Notes: generated from the letters alone by a model not told the origin. A stretch of DNA of 64,000 bases from Fistularia commersonii (GCA_037954325.1 JBBMNZ010000019.1:14743001-14807000), one strand, 5' to 3'; shown: positions 1 to 11,083, counted from the stretch's first letter. A program made the numbers and translations.

Positions 1-872
1 GCTCGCAGGTCGGGGGCATCTCATCAGCCCCTTTTCTTTTTTCAAGACAGAAAACGACTGTTGCCGGTTCGGAAATCAGAGAAGATCCCCGACACCGTCT
101 TGCCCACTTTTTTTTTTACTTCGGCATCGCCCTTACATAAATCTTCGGCTCTTCGGCTCCCTCCGGAGTTTACCCCTGATCTGTGGGACGGGGGGGATTA
201 TGGGTAATCGCCGGAGCACTCCCGGGCGCTGGTCGTGATTTGATTTGTGGCAGAGGGCAGCCAATTATAACCATCATGTCACTTTGTGCAAGACGGTTGC
301 CGCCTGCAGGGGCAGGAGAAGGGAAGGGGACAAGGGGAAGGAAATTGCGAGGAAGCAGCCTGTTCCCGTCGGCGCGCGTTGCTGACGCACGAGACTCCCA
401 GTGGCGTCCATACGAGGTATGCCGAGCTCTGAACTAACTCCAGAGTAAACTCTCCCCTGCAGTGTGACACACTCGGACAGAACACTCCCTACTCCTGAAA
501 CACTCCGTCTTCGGTTCAACGGCTTCTGAAGAGTGATAAAATCACCAGTGAGCAGTGGCAGACCATTTTGCAAAAAAGTCGTCCTCATATGAGGACAATA
601 GGGTCACCATGAGAAAAATCATGGCGTCCTAATGTCATGCCTAACCAGCTGCAGAGTAACCTGGTAGATTACTTCATTTTTCATCAACAGAGTAACACAA
701 AGTTGGTTTGTAGCTCAGCTGTCCATGTAATAGGCTGGTTAGTCTGATCACTTGTTTTATTACTGATGGATGGATACGGACAGAATAGAATATACTTGAT
801 AGACTAAGAATGAACAGGGAACGGGAAGCTGGCTCGACGTTGTATCAAGTAATATCAAAGTTATATCAACTG
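1..872. other. No gene recognised; unique sequence
   Basis: The first 480 bases are GC-richer than the rest of the window and carry pyrimidine tracts. The short open frames here show no recognisable domain and overlap each other on both strands, as chance frames do. A perfect 16-base palindrome, gtcctcatatgaggac, lies at 581-596. I see no splice-flanked exon or repeat I can name. Confidence 0.5.
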
Positions 873-1165
873 CGGCAACACAGTAGCGCGGTGGTTAGCG
901 CTTTTACATTACAGTAAGAGGTCCCTGGTTGAATACCAACACGGGGCCTTTCCGTGTGGAGTCTCCATGTTCTTCCATGTTTGCATGGAGTTCCTCATGC
1001 AGTTCAGTACATGCAGGAGGTTTATTGGAGACCCACTGGACAGCCAGATATATGAAAGCGAATTTATGTTGAATTTATGTGGTTGCGTGATGAGCGGTCC
1101 CAGGCTAACCTCACCTCCGGCCTCAGGCTCCAGCTCCCTATGACACTGACTGCAGGAAAAGTGGA
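873..1165 (+). mobile_element. tRNA-headed teleost SINE, nearly full length
   Basis: The head keeps a tRNA-like A-box region (gcggtggttagcgc) and a B-box-like stretch (ggtccctggttgaatacc). The body motif gtgtggagtctccatgttct follows, then the Ctgactgcagg segment near the 3' end. It is the same family as the best copy at 60705-61020. SINEs are short RNA polymerase III-derived retroposons that depend on a LINE for movement. The copy is diverged and has lost its ATGA-rich tail. A short minus-strand frame here is a by-product of the repeat. Confidence 0.75.
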
Positions 1166-1369
1166 GTTTAAAATGAATGTAAATATAGATATTGTCCAAA
1201 AATGGATAATTATGGTATTTGTTAATGACTAAACTAACTAAAGAGTATAGATAACTCTGCTGCTACTCAATTTAATATCACATATATTGATATGTCTCAG
1301 GTTTTTAAGCAGTTAAATCATCCTTTCACCCCCACATGTGTGCACTTAACACTCCATAGTCCAATTTAT

Positions 1370-1505
1370 GTTTGTTTTTTGTGCACTTTACTGTTAATGT
1401 TTACTCCATTATTATTTTGTTAATCTCATGTCAACGTGGGAGAGCGAGTCTTCTCCATTCCTCTGCATGTCCAGTACATGTGGATAAATTAACTTTGACT
1501 TTAAA
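1370..1505 (+). mobile_element. LINE 3' tail, copy 1 (L2-like)
   Basis: This non-coding segment runs gtgcactttactgttaatg ... ttattttgttaatctc ... gtgggagagcgag ... ttctccattcctctg and ends in aactttgacttt. The same series recurs about 300 bases downstream. The layout, a 3' UTR ending in a short CTTTGA-type repeat, is typical of fish L2-group LINE tails, but no coding part is attached, so the family assignment is inference. Confidence 0.5.
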
Positions 1506-1672
1506 TATAGAAGCTAAATTCTATGGAGGCATATGGAGACGGACAACATTCACTCATTCATCCATGTATCATAGTGACACACAAAGCTGTTATATATAAT
1601 TAAAATTCTATTGATTATAATTACAAGCAATATTACAAGTAGATTGTATATGCAAGCATTTTATACTCTATA

Positions 1673-1823
1673 GTTTGTTTGTTTATTGTGTACTTTACTT
1701 TTAATGTGCACTATTACTATTTTGTTAATCTCCTGTCCCCATGGGAAAGTGAGAAACATCTTCTCCATTCCTCTGTGTGCGTCCTGTGCATGAGGAAAAA
1801 ATAACAATAAGGCTGACTTTGAC
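1673..1823 (+). mobile_element. LINE 3' tail, copy 2 (L2-like)
   Basis: This is a second copy of the tail at 1370-1505. Shared blocks in the same order are gtgtactttacttttaatg, ctattttgttaatctcctgtc, ttctccattcctctgtg and ggctgactttgac. It ends in the same TTTGAC-type sequence. The two copies are separated by about 170 bases of AT-rich DNA. Whether they are two insertions or one local duplication cannot be decided by eye. Confidence 0.5.
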
Positions 1824-1849
1824 ATTATTAACTGGCATTAACTGGAGAA

Positions 1850-2085
1850 TCTAAATTGCAAAAAATGTCAGAGTGAGTGGTTATTTGACAAGAGTGAATA
1901 GTTGTATGTCTGCCCATGACGTGAATGAGTGAGTGAACAGTTGTTTGTGTCTAGATGATAAATGAAAGAGTAGAAATGATGTATGTCTCTGTATGTTCCA
2001 AAAACATTGAATATATGAACTCCAGCCCTCCTGCACCCCTGACTGCAGGCTGAGCTCTATAAATAATAAATGAATGAATGAAACC
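1850..2085 (+). mobile_element. SINE 3' portion
   Basis: The segment begins with the SINE phrase ggagaatctaaattgc. It carries two degenerate copies of the GTGAATGAGTGAGTGAACAGTTGTTTGT module and ends with cccctgactgcagg and an aataaatgaatgaatga tail. The tRNA-like head is missing. Confidence 0.6.
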
Positions 2086-3204
2086 CGTCAACTATAACTG
2101 AGACTGCATTTGACTTTCTGCAAGAAAATTAACCCTCTGATGTCTATTTCTGCTCCAAACCACCATTATTTTAATTTCTAATTGTCTGCACAAACTTAGG
2201 ATTCATGACAGGATGAATCAATTCACTCAAACACAACAACTGAGACCTAACAATTTCCTGGTGTTCTTCTTCTCTCTTCTGTTCACTATAGTCATTATGG
2301 GATGTAAAAGATGAGCCTCCGCCGACAACATCGGCAAGTCTTTTTCTGTCCCGAGGAAAAAAAAAAGAAGAAAAAAGGGCAGAAATATAATTTGCTCCGA
2401 AGTACTCTAATTTTAATGGAGACTCCGATTTGAATCATTATCTTTAAGTTCAAGGACCACGTTGTTCTAAATTAAAAATTAGGGAGAGAACTTAGGAGTT
2501 GCCATGATACTCGGGCCTTCGGGATCGCCCTGAATACTGACAAGAAGAATATGCAAATGAAGATTTGCAGAGCTAAATTTAATTTTAATAACAGAGTGTT
2601 GGGATAAACGGGCAATTTAAACAGGGGCTTATGAGTGGCGTTGAAGGTAAAAACAGAAATATGAACCAAATAATACAAAGGCCATTCTTCATTATCACTG
2701 GGGCGAAAATTTCAGTCTGACGCCCGTTCTGATGTTTCTGTCTGGCGGCTCAAACGAGGGGGATTAAACAAACGTGAAAAAAAAATATACATATTGCACC
2801 GTCACTGCTGTTTACCCGTCTCTGGTTCACAAAACAAACCATATAGACGAATAAATAGAGGCCTACCTGCCATTAACACCTCTGCATAAAATTATATCCT
2901 CATTAACATTAAAGAAAACAAAAAAGAAAGAAGTATAGTTCAGTTACAACAAAGAATAACTTTACTAACATTCTTTTTAGTCTGTAACAGAAAAGATTTG
3001 AAGTGTTAAGTTTCCTCGTAGCCACAGTGACACTGTAGTCACACTGACAATGATAGCGCCGCTGCTAACTACTGTAGTGGATGTGCATTTACACTTTATT
3101 CTAGTACTGCAAAAAAAAGCATGTTCTCCTGGGTCACACACGCCTGGATTGTTTCCATGGAAATGGAGCAGGCATTTGAAAGGCAGTATGGAAAATAAAC
3201 ATCC
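2086..3204. other. No gene recognised
   Basis: This is AT-rich unique-looking DNA with a purine run near 2358-2380. Open frames at 2472-2678 (minus) and 3050-3322 (plus) have no recognisable domain; the latter runs into the SINE that follows. Confidence 0.5.
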
Positions 3205-3540
3205 AGAATTAGCGCCGCAGTTAGTACGTCTGCCTCACAGCGCGACGGTTGCTGATTTGATTCTGACAGGAGGGCCTTTCAGTGTTGAGTCTCCATGTTC
3301 TCCTCTGCGTAGGGTTCCTTAGGGTTCTAACGTTTCCTCCTGCAGTCCAAAAACATGCCTGTCATTTCGCCTCAATTGCCCAATAGTGAAATAGTGAAGA
3401 AAGAATGGTTGTATGTCTCTATGAGGCCATGTGACCAATCCAAGGTGAATCCCATCTCTTGGCCAATCATAGCTGCGATAAGCTCCAGCCAGCCTGTAAC
3501 CCTGAGAGCAGATAAGCGAAAATGAAAGCATGGATGAATA
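3205..3540 (+). mobile_element. tRNA-headed SINE, full length, diverged
   Basis: Head at 3208-3270 (attagcgccgcagttagtac, then ggttgctgatttgattctg in place of the B box), body gtgttgagtctccatgttct, ctgcagtccaaaaacatgcc, then gaatggttgtatgtctctatg and an aagcatggatgaataa tail. All landmarks are in the family order. Confidence 0.7.
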
Positions 3541-3561
3541 AATTTAAGTCAGTACAATAAA

Positions 3562-3808
3562 TGTCTATGGAGGTTCTCAGTCATTCAGGTTATAGTGAAT
3601 TCTTGTCGAAATCTTCTTGTCATGGCAACTGGACTTTAATTTCTCAACTTGAAGATGTTTTAACCCTTATCTGTGAGGTTTCTTCAGTTCTAATGGCCAG
3701 TGGGGAGTTTCCAAATATAACTGCCAGCCTCTCGGATAAGGAGTGAAACATTTTCAAGTGAAGAAATTCAAGTCAAGTTGCCACAACAAGAAGATTTCAA
3801 CAAGAATT
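3562..3808 (+). mobile_element. Fold-back retroposon copy 1 with 12-bp TSD
   Basis: The left arm contains cttgtcgaaatcttcttgtc, aactggactttaatttct and acttgaagatg. The right arm has their reverse complements (ttcaagtgaagaaattcaag, caagaagatttcaacaag), so the element can form a hairpin with arms of about 70 bases around a short centre. It is flanked by cagtacaataaa (3550-3561) and cagtacaataga (3809-3820), a 12-bp TSD with one mismatch. No protein is encoded. At least five related copies occur in this window. The variable TSD length suggests target-primed retroposition, not cut-and-paste movement. Confidence 0.75.
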
Positions 3809-3820
3809 CAGTACAATAGA

Positions 3821-5244
3821 ATATTTCCAGCAATTGTATGGGGGTCAATAATCTCCTCCATAATCCCTCTCCTGTTGTATTAGTCCTCTCCCCAGGACTC
3901 TTTGGATTCTTCTCGGAAGAGACAATTAATTTTCCAAAAAATAATTTTATAAATTTCAATCAAAGACCCCTTTACACTTTTTTCTGAGGCTAACCTCCCC
4001 CCGTTGGTCGTAACTGGAAGTACATACAGTACACCGTGGCTCAGAGTGTTTATCCATGAAACTGAACATTTCTGGATCGATTCCGGACTCCTCCTAGCTA
4101 GTCAAAGCCTTGAAGCACATTGAACCGCAAGCTGCTCATGGGTCATCCATGATTGCTTAAATGCAGTGGACAAGTTGTGCTGTATGTTTTACTGAATGTG
4201 ACAGTAAAGGTATTTCTTCTTCATAATGAGTCTTGGCACCAACTGAGAGGGAAGACCTCTTAAGAATTTGCTGGAAGTCTCCTTGGATGATGGAAGTTTG
4301 AAAACAAGAGTCCAAGTTGCTGATATGTAGGTAGCAGGGAGTTCCTTAGTGCTTCGCTCAGGCGATGGGGGTCAGGAATTGGAAGCCGAAATGGTACTGG
4401 AGAAGGCCAGCGGGGTACGAGGGAGGAAAGTTGAGGGTCGTCAGGTGAGCAAGTTTGTATTGCACCGATATCGGACGGGGAACTAGTGGAGCTCTTGGAG
4501 GATCTGGGCGATGCTGTCTATGGAGTGGGTGGGGGTGAGTTTTGGGTATATTGGGTACTTTTTGGAGGTGAGCAGACAGAAGGCCACAGAGGATGCTACG
4601 ACCTTAATCAAGTATTGAGGTTATGAAGGAGTGAATGAGTGTTTCTGCAGCAGAGAGGGGGGTGCAGGGACGGTTTGGAGGTGGAAGTATGAAGTCCTGG
4701 AGATGTTGCTGATGTAGGATTTGAAGAGAGGCTAGAATTCTTTATGGTACCATGTTGTAGACTAAGAAGGGAATGTCCATCTTTGAGGACAAAAAAAGTC
4801 CTGGGATGACAGGAGGAGAGTTTCTGCTCCAGCAATGATAACTCTGTTTGGTTGTAATTTTGTAATAATAATTACACATTTTGTTCACAGTCCTGTCTGA
4901 AGGTACACCATAAAGGATTGTCGGCCCCGGCTGGCCACGGCTCCTTTTCAACAGGCCTTTTATGGTCCCTGTTTATGAACTCCATATTTGGAACGGCAGG
5001 TCATCAGACTGAAATGTGAAACTCTAAAATAAAACTATCCGGGCGCTCGACACGGAAAACTGCGGCTGCAGACGATTTAAGTTGCACCATAAAAATGGAA
5101 ATTCGACGATCAGGCCGAGCAACGGCGTCGACGTGCGTGTAATGGAGAAGAAAATGAAACCCAAGCTGTGGGTTTGTGGGTGTGTGTGTACACATTTTAC
5201 AAACTCATCGGAAATAACTGTAGGATTCAGTGCGTAACTACCCT
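3821..5244. other. No gene recognised
   Basis: A G-rich, C-poor tract on the plus strand at about 4360-4770 looks repeat-like, but I cannot assign a family. The minus-strand frame at 4608-4835 is low-complexity Ser/Pro/His and is its shadow. The rest appears unique. Confidence 0.45.
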
Positions 5245-5462
5245 CTCCTTGTTTTCATTCATTCATGAGAACTGCAACCTTTCACTCTATAATTCACAGG
5301 TTATAGACATAGAACCATTCAACCTCTCATTCACAACCCATGATCCTTGTGCATGTTTTGGACTGTGGGAGGAACCCAGAGGAACCCCATGTACACGTGA
5401 GGACAACATGGAGACTCTGTGCCTTGTGGGGATCCAACCGGTGACCTTCACGCTGTGAGGTG
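5245..5462 (-). mobile_element. SINE, minus strand
   Basis: Reading the minus strand gives the body motifs in family order: the complement of acatggagactc near 5405, of ttttggactgtgggaggaac at about 5355, and of ccattcaacctctcattca near 5318. The 3' tail side at 5245-5290 is degenerate. Confidence 0.65.
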
Positions 5463-6059
5463 AATTTTGCCCATGAGTACTGCAGAATCACTAAACACTT
5501 GGAACTCCTCCAGATTACAAAAGTCCACGTGGTGTAGCTGCAGCCTCACGTTCGATTGTGAACACATGCACGGGGATTCAACGCCATTGTTAATTAAAAA
5601 TGTCTGTGCGTGTGGGACGTCAAGTTGACAGTGCGTGCAGACAGTCGGATGGGAAGGCAGGCACCAGCTGCAGAGGGACTTCCCATCAGGGCGGCTGAAG
5701 GTTTCCTGTCTGTCTTATTGCTTCTCTGTTCTCCGTGTCAACAGATAAGACCTTCATCCACACGTTCAAAGATCCTCTTTACCCCCCCGAGACCAAAGCT
5801 TCACCCACCAACGGCCCGCAGACAGCTGAGCGAGTACCAGCGTGGGCAAAATGGCAGTCATATGGTAATTCTGTCCCTTTCTGTATGTGTTCTACAGTGC
5901 AGGGGATTCGGGGTATCCTTTGGCAACCTCTCTGTCCACCTGACAAGGTCCACTTGTCTTTAGGAAAGTCTTATCTCACCACTCGCTGTGGTGAAAATGC
6001 AGGAGAGAGAGGGGGAGAGGATTACTTTGTCTTGAAAATATCGAAGAGGTGGATAGAAG
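5463..6059. other. No gene recognised
   Basis: This stretch holds overlapping open frames on the plus strand (5610-5963 and 5735-6127). Only the last part of the second frame has recognisable similarity, and that belongs to the endonuclease relic that follows. I see no exon-like signal in the remainder. Confidence 0.45.
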
Positions 6060-6345
6060 AGGAAATAAAAGTACACCTTGTAATTATGGACGTTGGATGG
6101 TCCAACACAGAAGGGCCACCACTTTAGGACGGTATTCCACAGTGCACCTACACATGAAAGATAAGGGACACTCCTGTGAAGACAGCAATGTCCACATTCT
6201 GGCCAGGGAAGACAGATTGTCCAAGAGTCAAATAAGCCATCTTTGTCAAAAACAGAAAATCCATCTCTGAACAGAGTAGGGGGCCTCAGAAACAACCTTT
6301 CACAATGGTATAGAGCCATTCTGGGATCAATACCAATACCAACAC
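6060..6345 (+). pseudogene. GIY-YIG endonuclease relic of a Penelope-like element
   Basis: The translated plus strand contains VQHRRATTLGRYSTVHLHMK, KGHSCEDSNVHILAREDR and, in another frame near 6272, NRVGGLRNNLSQWYRAILGS. I recognise this series from fish retroelement proteins in which a URI/GIY-YIG-type nuclease forms the C-terminus, as in Penelope-like elements, where it nicks target DNA for reverse transcription. The YIGET-type start of the nuclease is not seen, the WFERG-type segment is replaced, and a stop separates the last two blocks. It is therefore a dead 3' fragment. The motif series is seen; the Penelope assignment is from memory of the family. Confidence 0.55.
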
Positions 6346-6454
6346 CAAAAGCTAGTATTGTATTGCTTCACTTATTAGCTTTCAACTGTTAGCACTACTT
6401 GTGTTAGCGGCGATAGAGCATTTCCTCGCATATTTTTCCCAATGCTTGCTCTTT

Positions 6455-6640
6455 CTACCTTGATCGGGCGAGGCAGAAGGCTGCCAACACTGAGCCGGGA
6501 TCTGTCCAAGGTTTACGCCGCCGGTAAAAGGCAGTGTTTTTTCGCCGCTTTGTCATCAGACAACTGTGTTGTTATTTGGCGGCGAACAAATAAAGTTGGA
6601 ATCGACTTCGGGGATGGACCTTGTTTGCTGTTATGTCAGG
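6455..6640 (+). repeat. Family B repeat, copy 1
   Basis: The segment gggatctgtccaaggttta, then cgccggtaaaaggcagtg and cgccgctttgtc, matches in order the reverse complement of 12630-12700 (gggatctgtcccaggtttc, gcgccggtaagagacgg, cgccgctgtcgcc). Homology is clear over about 75 bases. The family is not identified; no coding function is evident. Confidence 0.5.
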
Positions 6641-7634
6641 GTGAGTAGCTGGAAACAATGAAAAATAAAAAGAAAAGAGAAGCCAATGAAATAAAAATAT
6701 AAAAAAAACTGGACAGAGACTGAAATCCATTATTCTCAGACAGAGAAATTTTCTAGCCACGGGCAATTAGTGTATACCAAGTCTTATTTTTTAAGTTTGT
6801 TTTTTTGACCGTCTTACCAATGCATTATCTCCTACTCCAGTCGTAAAGAGTTGAAATGAAAACACGGACTCGTTTGTACCCAGCCCATGTAAAATGAGTT
6901 GTTAATTATTGTGATAAGGATGGGAAAAACAAGAACGACACAAAACTCCCCTCCGGCTTTCTAATAGTTTTATTATGGATTAATGGAATTAGGTAATTTA
7001 TCATATTTCAATAAACCCGAGTAATCCGTGTGTGGATGAGAGAACCCGACCAGGGTTCTGAATTTAGAATATCGGATCTTGCAGTGTCACTGCCTGTCAT
7101 GCAAAAAAAAAAACCAATGAATATTTCACATTACACATTCATTCATTGGCTGCAAAACACTGATCAGGAAGTAGATGAGAGAATGCGATACCTTGATATA
7201 CCTTAACATAAAATAAAAGAAAATGAAATAAAAATGTGAAAAAATAATTAAATTAATAATTAAAAAATTACATTAATTAAAAAAAGAAATAAATGATAAA
7301 TAAGAGGGTGATAATTCTCAACAGGAGAGATACTTTTGGTTCTTGAAGCAGCTTGGAGATTTGAAAAAAATAAAATAAAACTGATAATAGTAGTAGGAAG
7401 CTATATCTATTTACTGTTTCTGAGTTAATAAATCAGAAGACGATACTTTTCACTATTTTGTAGAGCTGCCAGGGTCCATGTCTTTGTTCTGGTGCACTAA
7501 ATAACAGATTCACTGTGTATCAAAGACTGTCCTCAAAAAAACCCCACTCATTTGTTCATCTCAGTGTGTTGATGTTGAAATCTGAGCAGCAAGACTTTTT
7601 CATTTTAACCAACCTTTCAACCTTTGCTTTACAA
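6641..7634. other. No gene recognised; A+T-rich
   Basis: Includes an A-rich stretch at 7200-7320 made of repeated aaataa/attaa words. Short frames here are low complexity. No repeat family is named. Confidence 0.45.
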
Positions 7635-7728
7635 TCAATCTGGCTTCTCTGACCTTCTCCCCAAAACATCTAACATGTGCCTATCCTCTGATTGAATCAT
7701 TGCTAATCGTATCCGTCCTCGTCAGTTA
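7635..7728 (-). mobile_element. RTE LINE fragment, minus strand
   Basis: caatctggcttctctgacct and ccaaaacatctaacatgtgc match the complement of the conserved RTE C-terminal region that encodes R(C)FGEKVREARL, seen in the better copies at 41330-41380 and 55745-55800. Both ends are lost. Confidence 0.65.
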
Positions 7729-7959
7729 ATTATGCTAAAAAAGTGGTGAAATCTAGAACATGAAAACATTGTGCAGTAAAAATAAAAAAAAAGACTTGGT
7801 ATCCATACTGAAGGGTAAAGAGTTTCAAAAAAACAACACAAATGGAAGAAAGTGAACGCAGAACACTCCAAGATGACATGCAACTGTCGTATGTAAACAG
7901 AGCTGTCTTCTTCGTATAGCGCCGTGTTGAATGTGTTTAGATGTTCATGAATTATATAT

Positions 7960-8395
7960 GTGCGGATCCCGGAGAGGGTGCAGAAGAGATGGAGAAACAT
8001 CTGCAAGCAGGTTTAGAATGGGTTGGAGAAAGGAGTATCAGGCAGAATAAAAGGAAAGGTGGAAAAGACGAATGGTGGAGCTGGAGGCAGTGGAGATGAA
8101 CGAAGAAGTTGAAGTTGTCTGGGAGTGAGAGGAATGGAGAGGAGCAGGAATGAGTCCATCAGAGGAACAAGTTCGATGTACTGGAGATACAAGTCAGACC
8201 GAGAGGGTTGGACATAGACAGGGGTGGGATGGTGAAGATCCGGGTGGAAGGGCGATAAGGTTGGATCAGCTAGGAAAGGATATGGAGGGAAAGGGAACAG
8301 GAAGTCAGTTGCAGGATGCAAAGGAGAGGGTTAGATGGAGGCAGATGATTGGCTGTGGTGAACCCTGAGAGGACGGCACTTCGTCAAGACTTTGA
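7960..8395 (+). mobile_element. RTE LINE 3' end
   Basis: The DNA reads like the C-terminal end of an RTE polyprotein: aggaatgagtccatcagagg (RNESIRG), gaccgagagggttggacata (region of R-W-GHVQRRD), ggttagatggaggcagatga and ggctgtggtgaaccctga. The order matches the copy at 41290-41610. Frameshifts are frequent and the element is 5' truncated, the usual outcome of incomplete target-primed reverse transcription. Confidence 0.75.
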
Positions 8396-8984
8396 AACAA
8401 GACCATGGCGAGCAGTTCAGGAGTACTTCCATAGTCATGAGAAGTATACTAAGAGCGGAAGCAGGAGGTGGAAAAGACGAGGAGAGCAGCTGGACCGGCC
8501 TTCACCATCCTGCGTGCTATTTCATTTAGGACAAGTTACGTTCTCCACTTTTCCTGTGGTACCCAGAACCTGTGATGAAGTAGCTGCAGAGTGCGACTTC
8601 CCTTCCAGGGAGATATTAGTACACATTATTGGTGCGCGATGGATGCTGTCAGGCAGGCATCTCGGCGGAAATCAAAGCAGTCATTTTAAGCCCTGAGACT
8701 CAATTTGTATGAATTTGTTCAAGATGGAAATAACACTTATTATGCTCGGGGTTTCGTTCAAATCACAGTCAGAGGGGGAAGCTACATTTTAAAAGTGCTT
8801 TTGAAATACAAATTAGTTCCATTTGCCGAACGCTAAATCATGAAAGCCTCATTAATCCAATCACAACCAGCGTGGTGAAATTACTCTCAAGTGTTGTGTT
8901 GCGATTTTATCTCATCGAGAAGCATTTCCTCCAAAGCATCATACGTGTTCAGCGAGGAGATCGTATGTTCTCATGAGGCAGGAG
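8396..8984. other. No gene recognised
   Basis: Unique-looking sequence. The plus-strand frame of 115 codons at 8349-8696 starts in the RTE tail and shows no domain. Confidence 0.45.
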
Positions 8985-9148
8985 TCATATTCTATAAATT
9001 GTCCAGCTCAGATTTGATCCCAGGAAGTAGCCTCCTCTGGGGGAACCTTTTAGCTTTGCTTTCCCAAGGGCAGTGAGGGACCACAGTCTGGAGCGGCAAC
9101 ATTCACCTTAAGCGCCACTTGCAAAAACAAACTACCAAAGTAGAAGAT
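8985..9148 (+). repeat. Family A repeat, left part
   Basis: gtccagctcagattt, ccttttagctttgctttccc, agtgagggaccacag, caacattcaccttaagc and aaaacaaactaccaaagtag match 16394-16550 in order. Homology stops where the L2-type LINE begins at about 9149. The corresponding right part of the family is found again at 11205-11500, beyond the LINE. Confidence 0.6.
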
Positions 9149-9200
9149 TCAAAACTTTTATTGTAACATGTACAGTGTAGAAATGTGTTTACATGTACGG

Positions 9201-9665
9201 TCAAACTTTGCTGTCCGCAGAGCATTTGAATATCTCATACCTCTCATTCATCATGTCCACTATCATCTCCTTTGTCTTGTCTGTGTTGAGGGTAAGGTTG
9301 TTGTCCTCACAACACTTCACCAGACCACTGGCCACGTCCGTCCTGTAGGCTGTTTTGTGTCTGCTGGTGATGCGTCCTATCACTGCAGTGTCGTTTGCGA
9401 ACTTCAGGATGACCTTGTTCCCATGGGAGGCAGCACAGTTGTAGGTGACCAGGGTGTAGAGGATGGGGCTGGGGGCACATCTCTGAGGAGTGTCCATGTT
9501 CATGACAATGCTGGCTGAGGTCCTTTTACCTACCCTGACAGTCTTGGGTCTGCTAGTCAGGAGCCTGTGACAGAGGATGGGGTGCAGGCACAGGGTGGAC
9601 ATTGTCCTTGTTAGTTTGCGGGGTATGACCATGTTGAATGTGGCGCTGTAGTCCACAAAAAGCAT
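9201..9665 (-). pseudogene. L2-group reverse transcriptase fragment
   Basis: The 154-codon open frame covers the palm of a LINE RT. Motif A is FVDYSATFNMVIP (about residues 3-15). Motif B survives as TPQRCAPSPILYTL, where the usual G of PQG is replaced by R. Motif C reads KFANDTAV, so the first Asp of the FADD catalytic pair is now Asn. The frame ends with LTLNTDKTKEMIVD, a hallmark of L2/CR1-type enzymes. The motif B and motif C changes predict loss of polymerase activity. Confidence 0.8.
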
Positions 9666-10249
9666 CCTGTTATAGTAGTCTTTGTTTTCTAGTTGGGAGA
9701 GGGAGTAGCGGAGGGTGGCGACTATGGCGCCAAAAGTGGAGGTATGGGCCGGTACGCAAATTGCTATGGGTCCTGTACTGCCTCTTGGCTGTTCTCAGGC
9801 ATTCTTCAGTCCATTCTTAGCAGCTTTGTACTCCATCTCATTGCTGGACCTAAACGCATGAGAGCGGACATGCAGCACGTAGCATACCTGACTGTTCAGT
9901 CGAGGCTTCTGGTTCGCGAACTTCCTGACTTGTATGGTGGGCATGATGTTTTGATCACAAGTGCTGATGTACCCAGTCACATACTCAGTGTACTCCTGTA
10001 TGATGACAGAAGAGACCCCCTGAGTAGCTGCGGTCTTGAACACATCCCAGTCAGTTGTAGCAAAACAGTCCTGAAGGATGCTTTCTGAATCTGTAGTTTG
10101 ATTTCTCTGGTTACGGCATTTGTCCGTTTCAGTCTCTGTCTGTACGTGGAGTGCGGAAGCAGAGAGATGTGATCTGACTGCTCAAAGTGGGGGTGGGGTG
10201 CAGCCCTGTACGCACCATGGACGTTTGCTGGACATGTGGTCCAGGGTCC

Positions 10250-10690
10250 ACATGTTGGTGGTACGTGAGGATTACGATCTCACAACGGCATCAGGATGCA
10301 CCGTCTGCAGCGCACTGATGAGGTCATGAAGCTTGCCCAGTTCTGCTGTGTATTTAGCCTGCGGCGGGATGTAAACGAGGCTAAAAACACGGCAGTGAAT
10401 TCCCTCTGTAGATAAGAAGGACAGTGCTTGCTCACAGTCAACAGGTGTCCACACCACACATTGTTCACGATCACACACACACACACCTCCTCCTTTAGCC
10501 TTACCAGAGGCTGCGGCGCAGTCCCCTCGGAGGATTCCGGGACTTTGTCTGAGAGCTAGATCTCAGTGAAGATCAGGGCGTCCTTGATTTCATGCTGTGT
10601 TGCAATTCTGGCCCTCAGCTCATCCAGTTTGTTCTCTAGGGACCGCACGTTAGCTAGCAAGAGGCTAGGTAGCGGTGATCGGCTCGCTCT
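10250..10690 (-). pseudogene. L2-group apurinic-like endonuclease fragment
   Basis: The minus strand encodes NVRSLENKLDELRARIATQ (10620-10690) and, after stops, VCVIVNNVWC followed by IHCRVFSLVYIPPQAKYTAE and DLISALQTVHPDAVV (10272-10400). These are the N-terminal and middle blocks of the LINE endonuclease, which nicks target DNA. The catalytic GDFN block that should follow is not seen, and stop codons interrupt the region. Confidence 0.7.
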
Positions 10691-11083
10691 GGCTTTAGCC
10701 TAGCATAGTCCACCCCGCTTGTCACACTTGCGTCTCTGAGGCACCATCCTAGTGCCGGTCTGTCCACTCGGGCTCAGTGCTTTAAGGCCATCCTGGGGGT
10801 GGTGGTGGTTGCCGGAGACTACGATGATCTGTAACTCCGGTGGTATGAAACGTGAAAATTTTGTCTGTGTTTGATGGTTGGCGATATCTGCGTCTGCCTG
10901 CTGTCAGATAGTGGAGGCAGTCGCACACAGTAGAAAAAGTTGTCCTCAGAGTGGAGGAGTCCGGTCTAATTGAAAAAAAGTTGGAATGTAGCTGCGGAGC
11001 GAGCAAACACGTCTGCCCCGGAGGGCGCCATGTTGCGATTAAAAAAAAGGATTTCTACATTAGATTCTGATCAGAGGTAGAAT

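Larger units (their letters stand above)
9149..11035 (-). mobile_element. L2/CR1-group LINE, internally deleted, minus strand
   Basis: The 5' end is near 11035 and the 3' end at 9149 finishes in a ttacaataaaagttttgaat-like tail, read on the minus strand. It retains an endonuclease part (10250-10690) and a reverse-transcriptase part (9201-9665), annotated separately. A linker containing EYVTGYISTCDQNIMPTIQV and FANQKPRLNSQV (9795-10043) is typical of fish L2-group proteins. Between this linker and the RT only about 130 bases remain, although several hundred would be expected, so the fingers region is deleted. The copy is non-autonomous. Confidence 0.8.
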
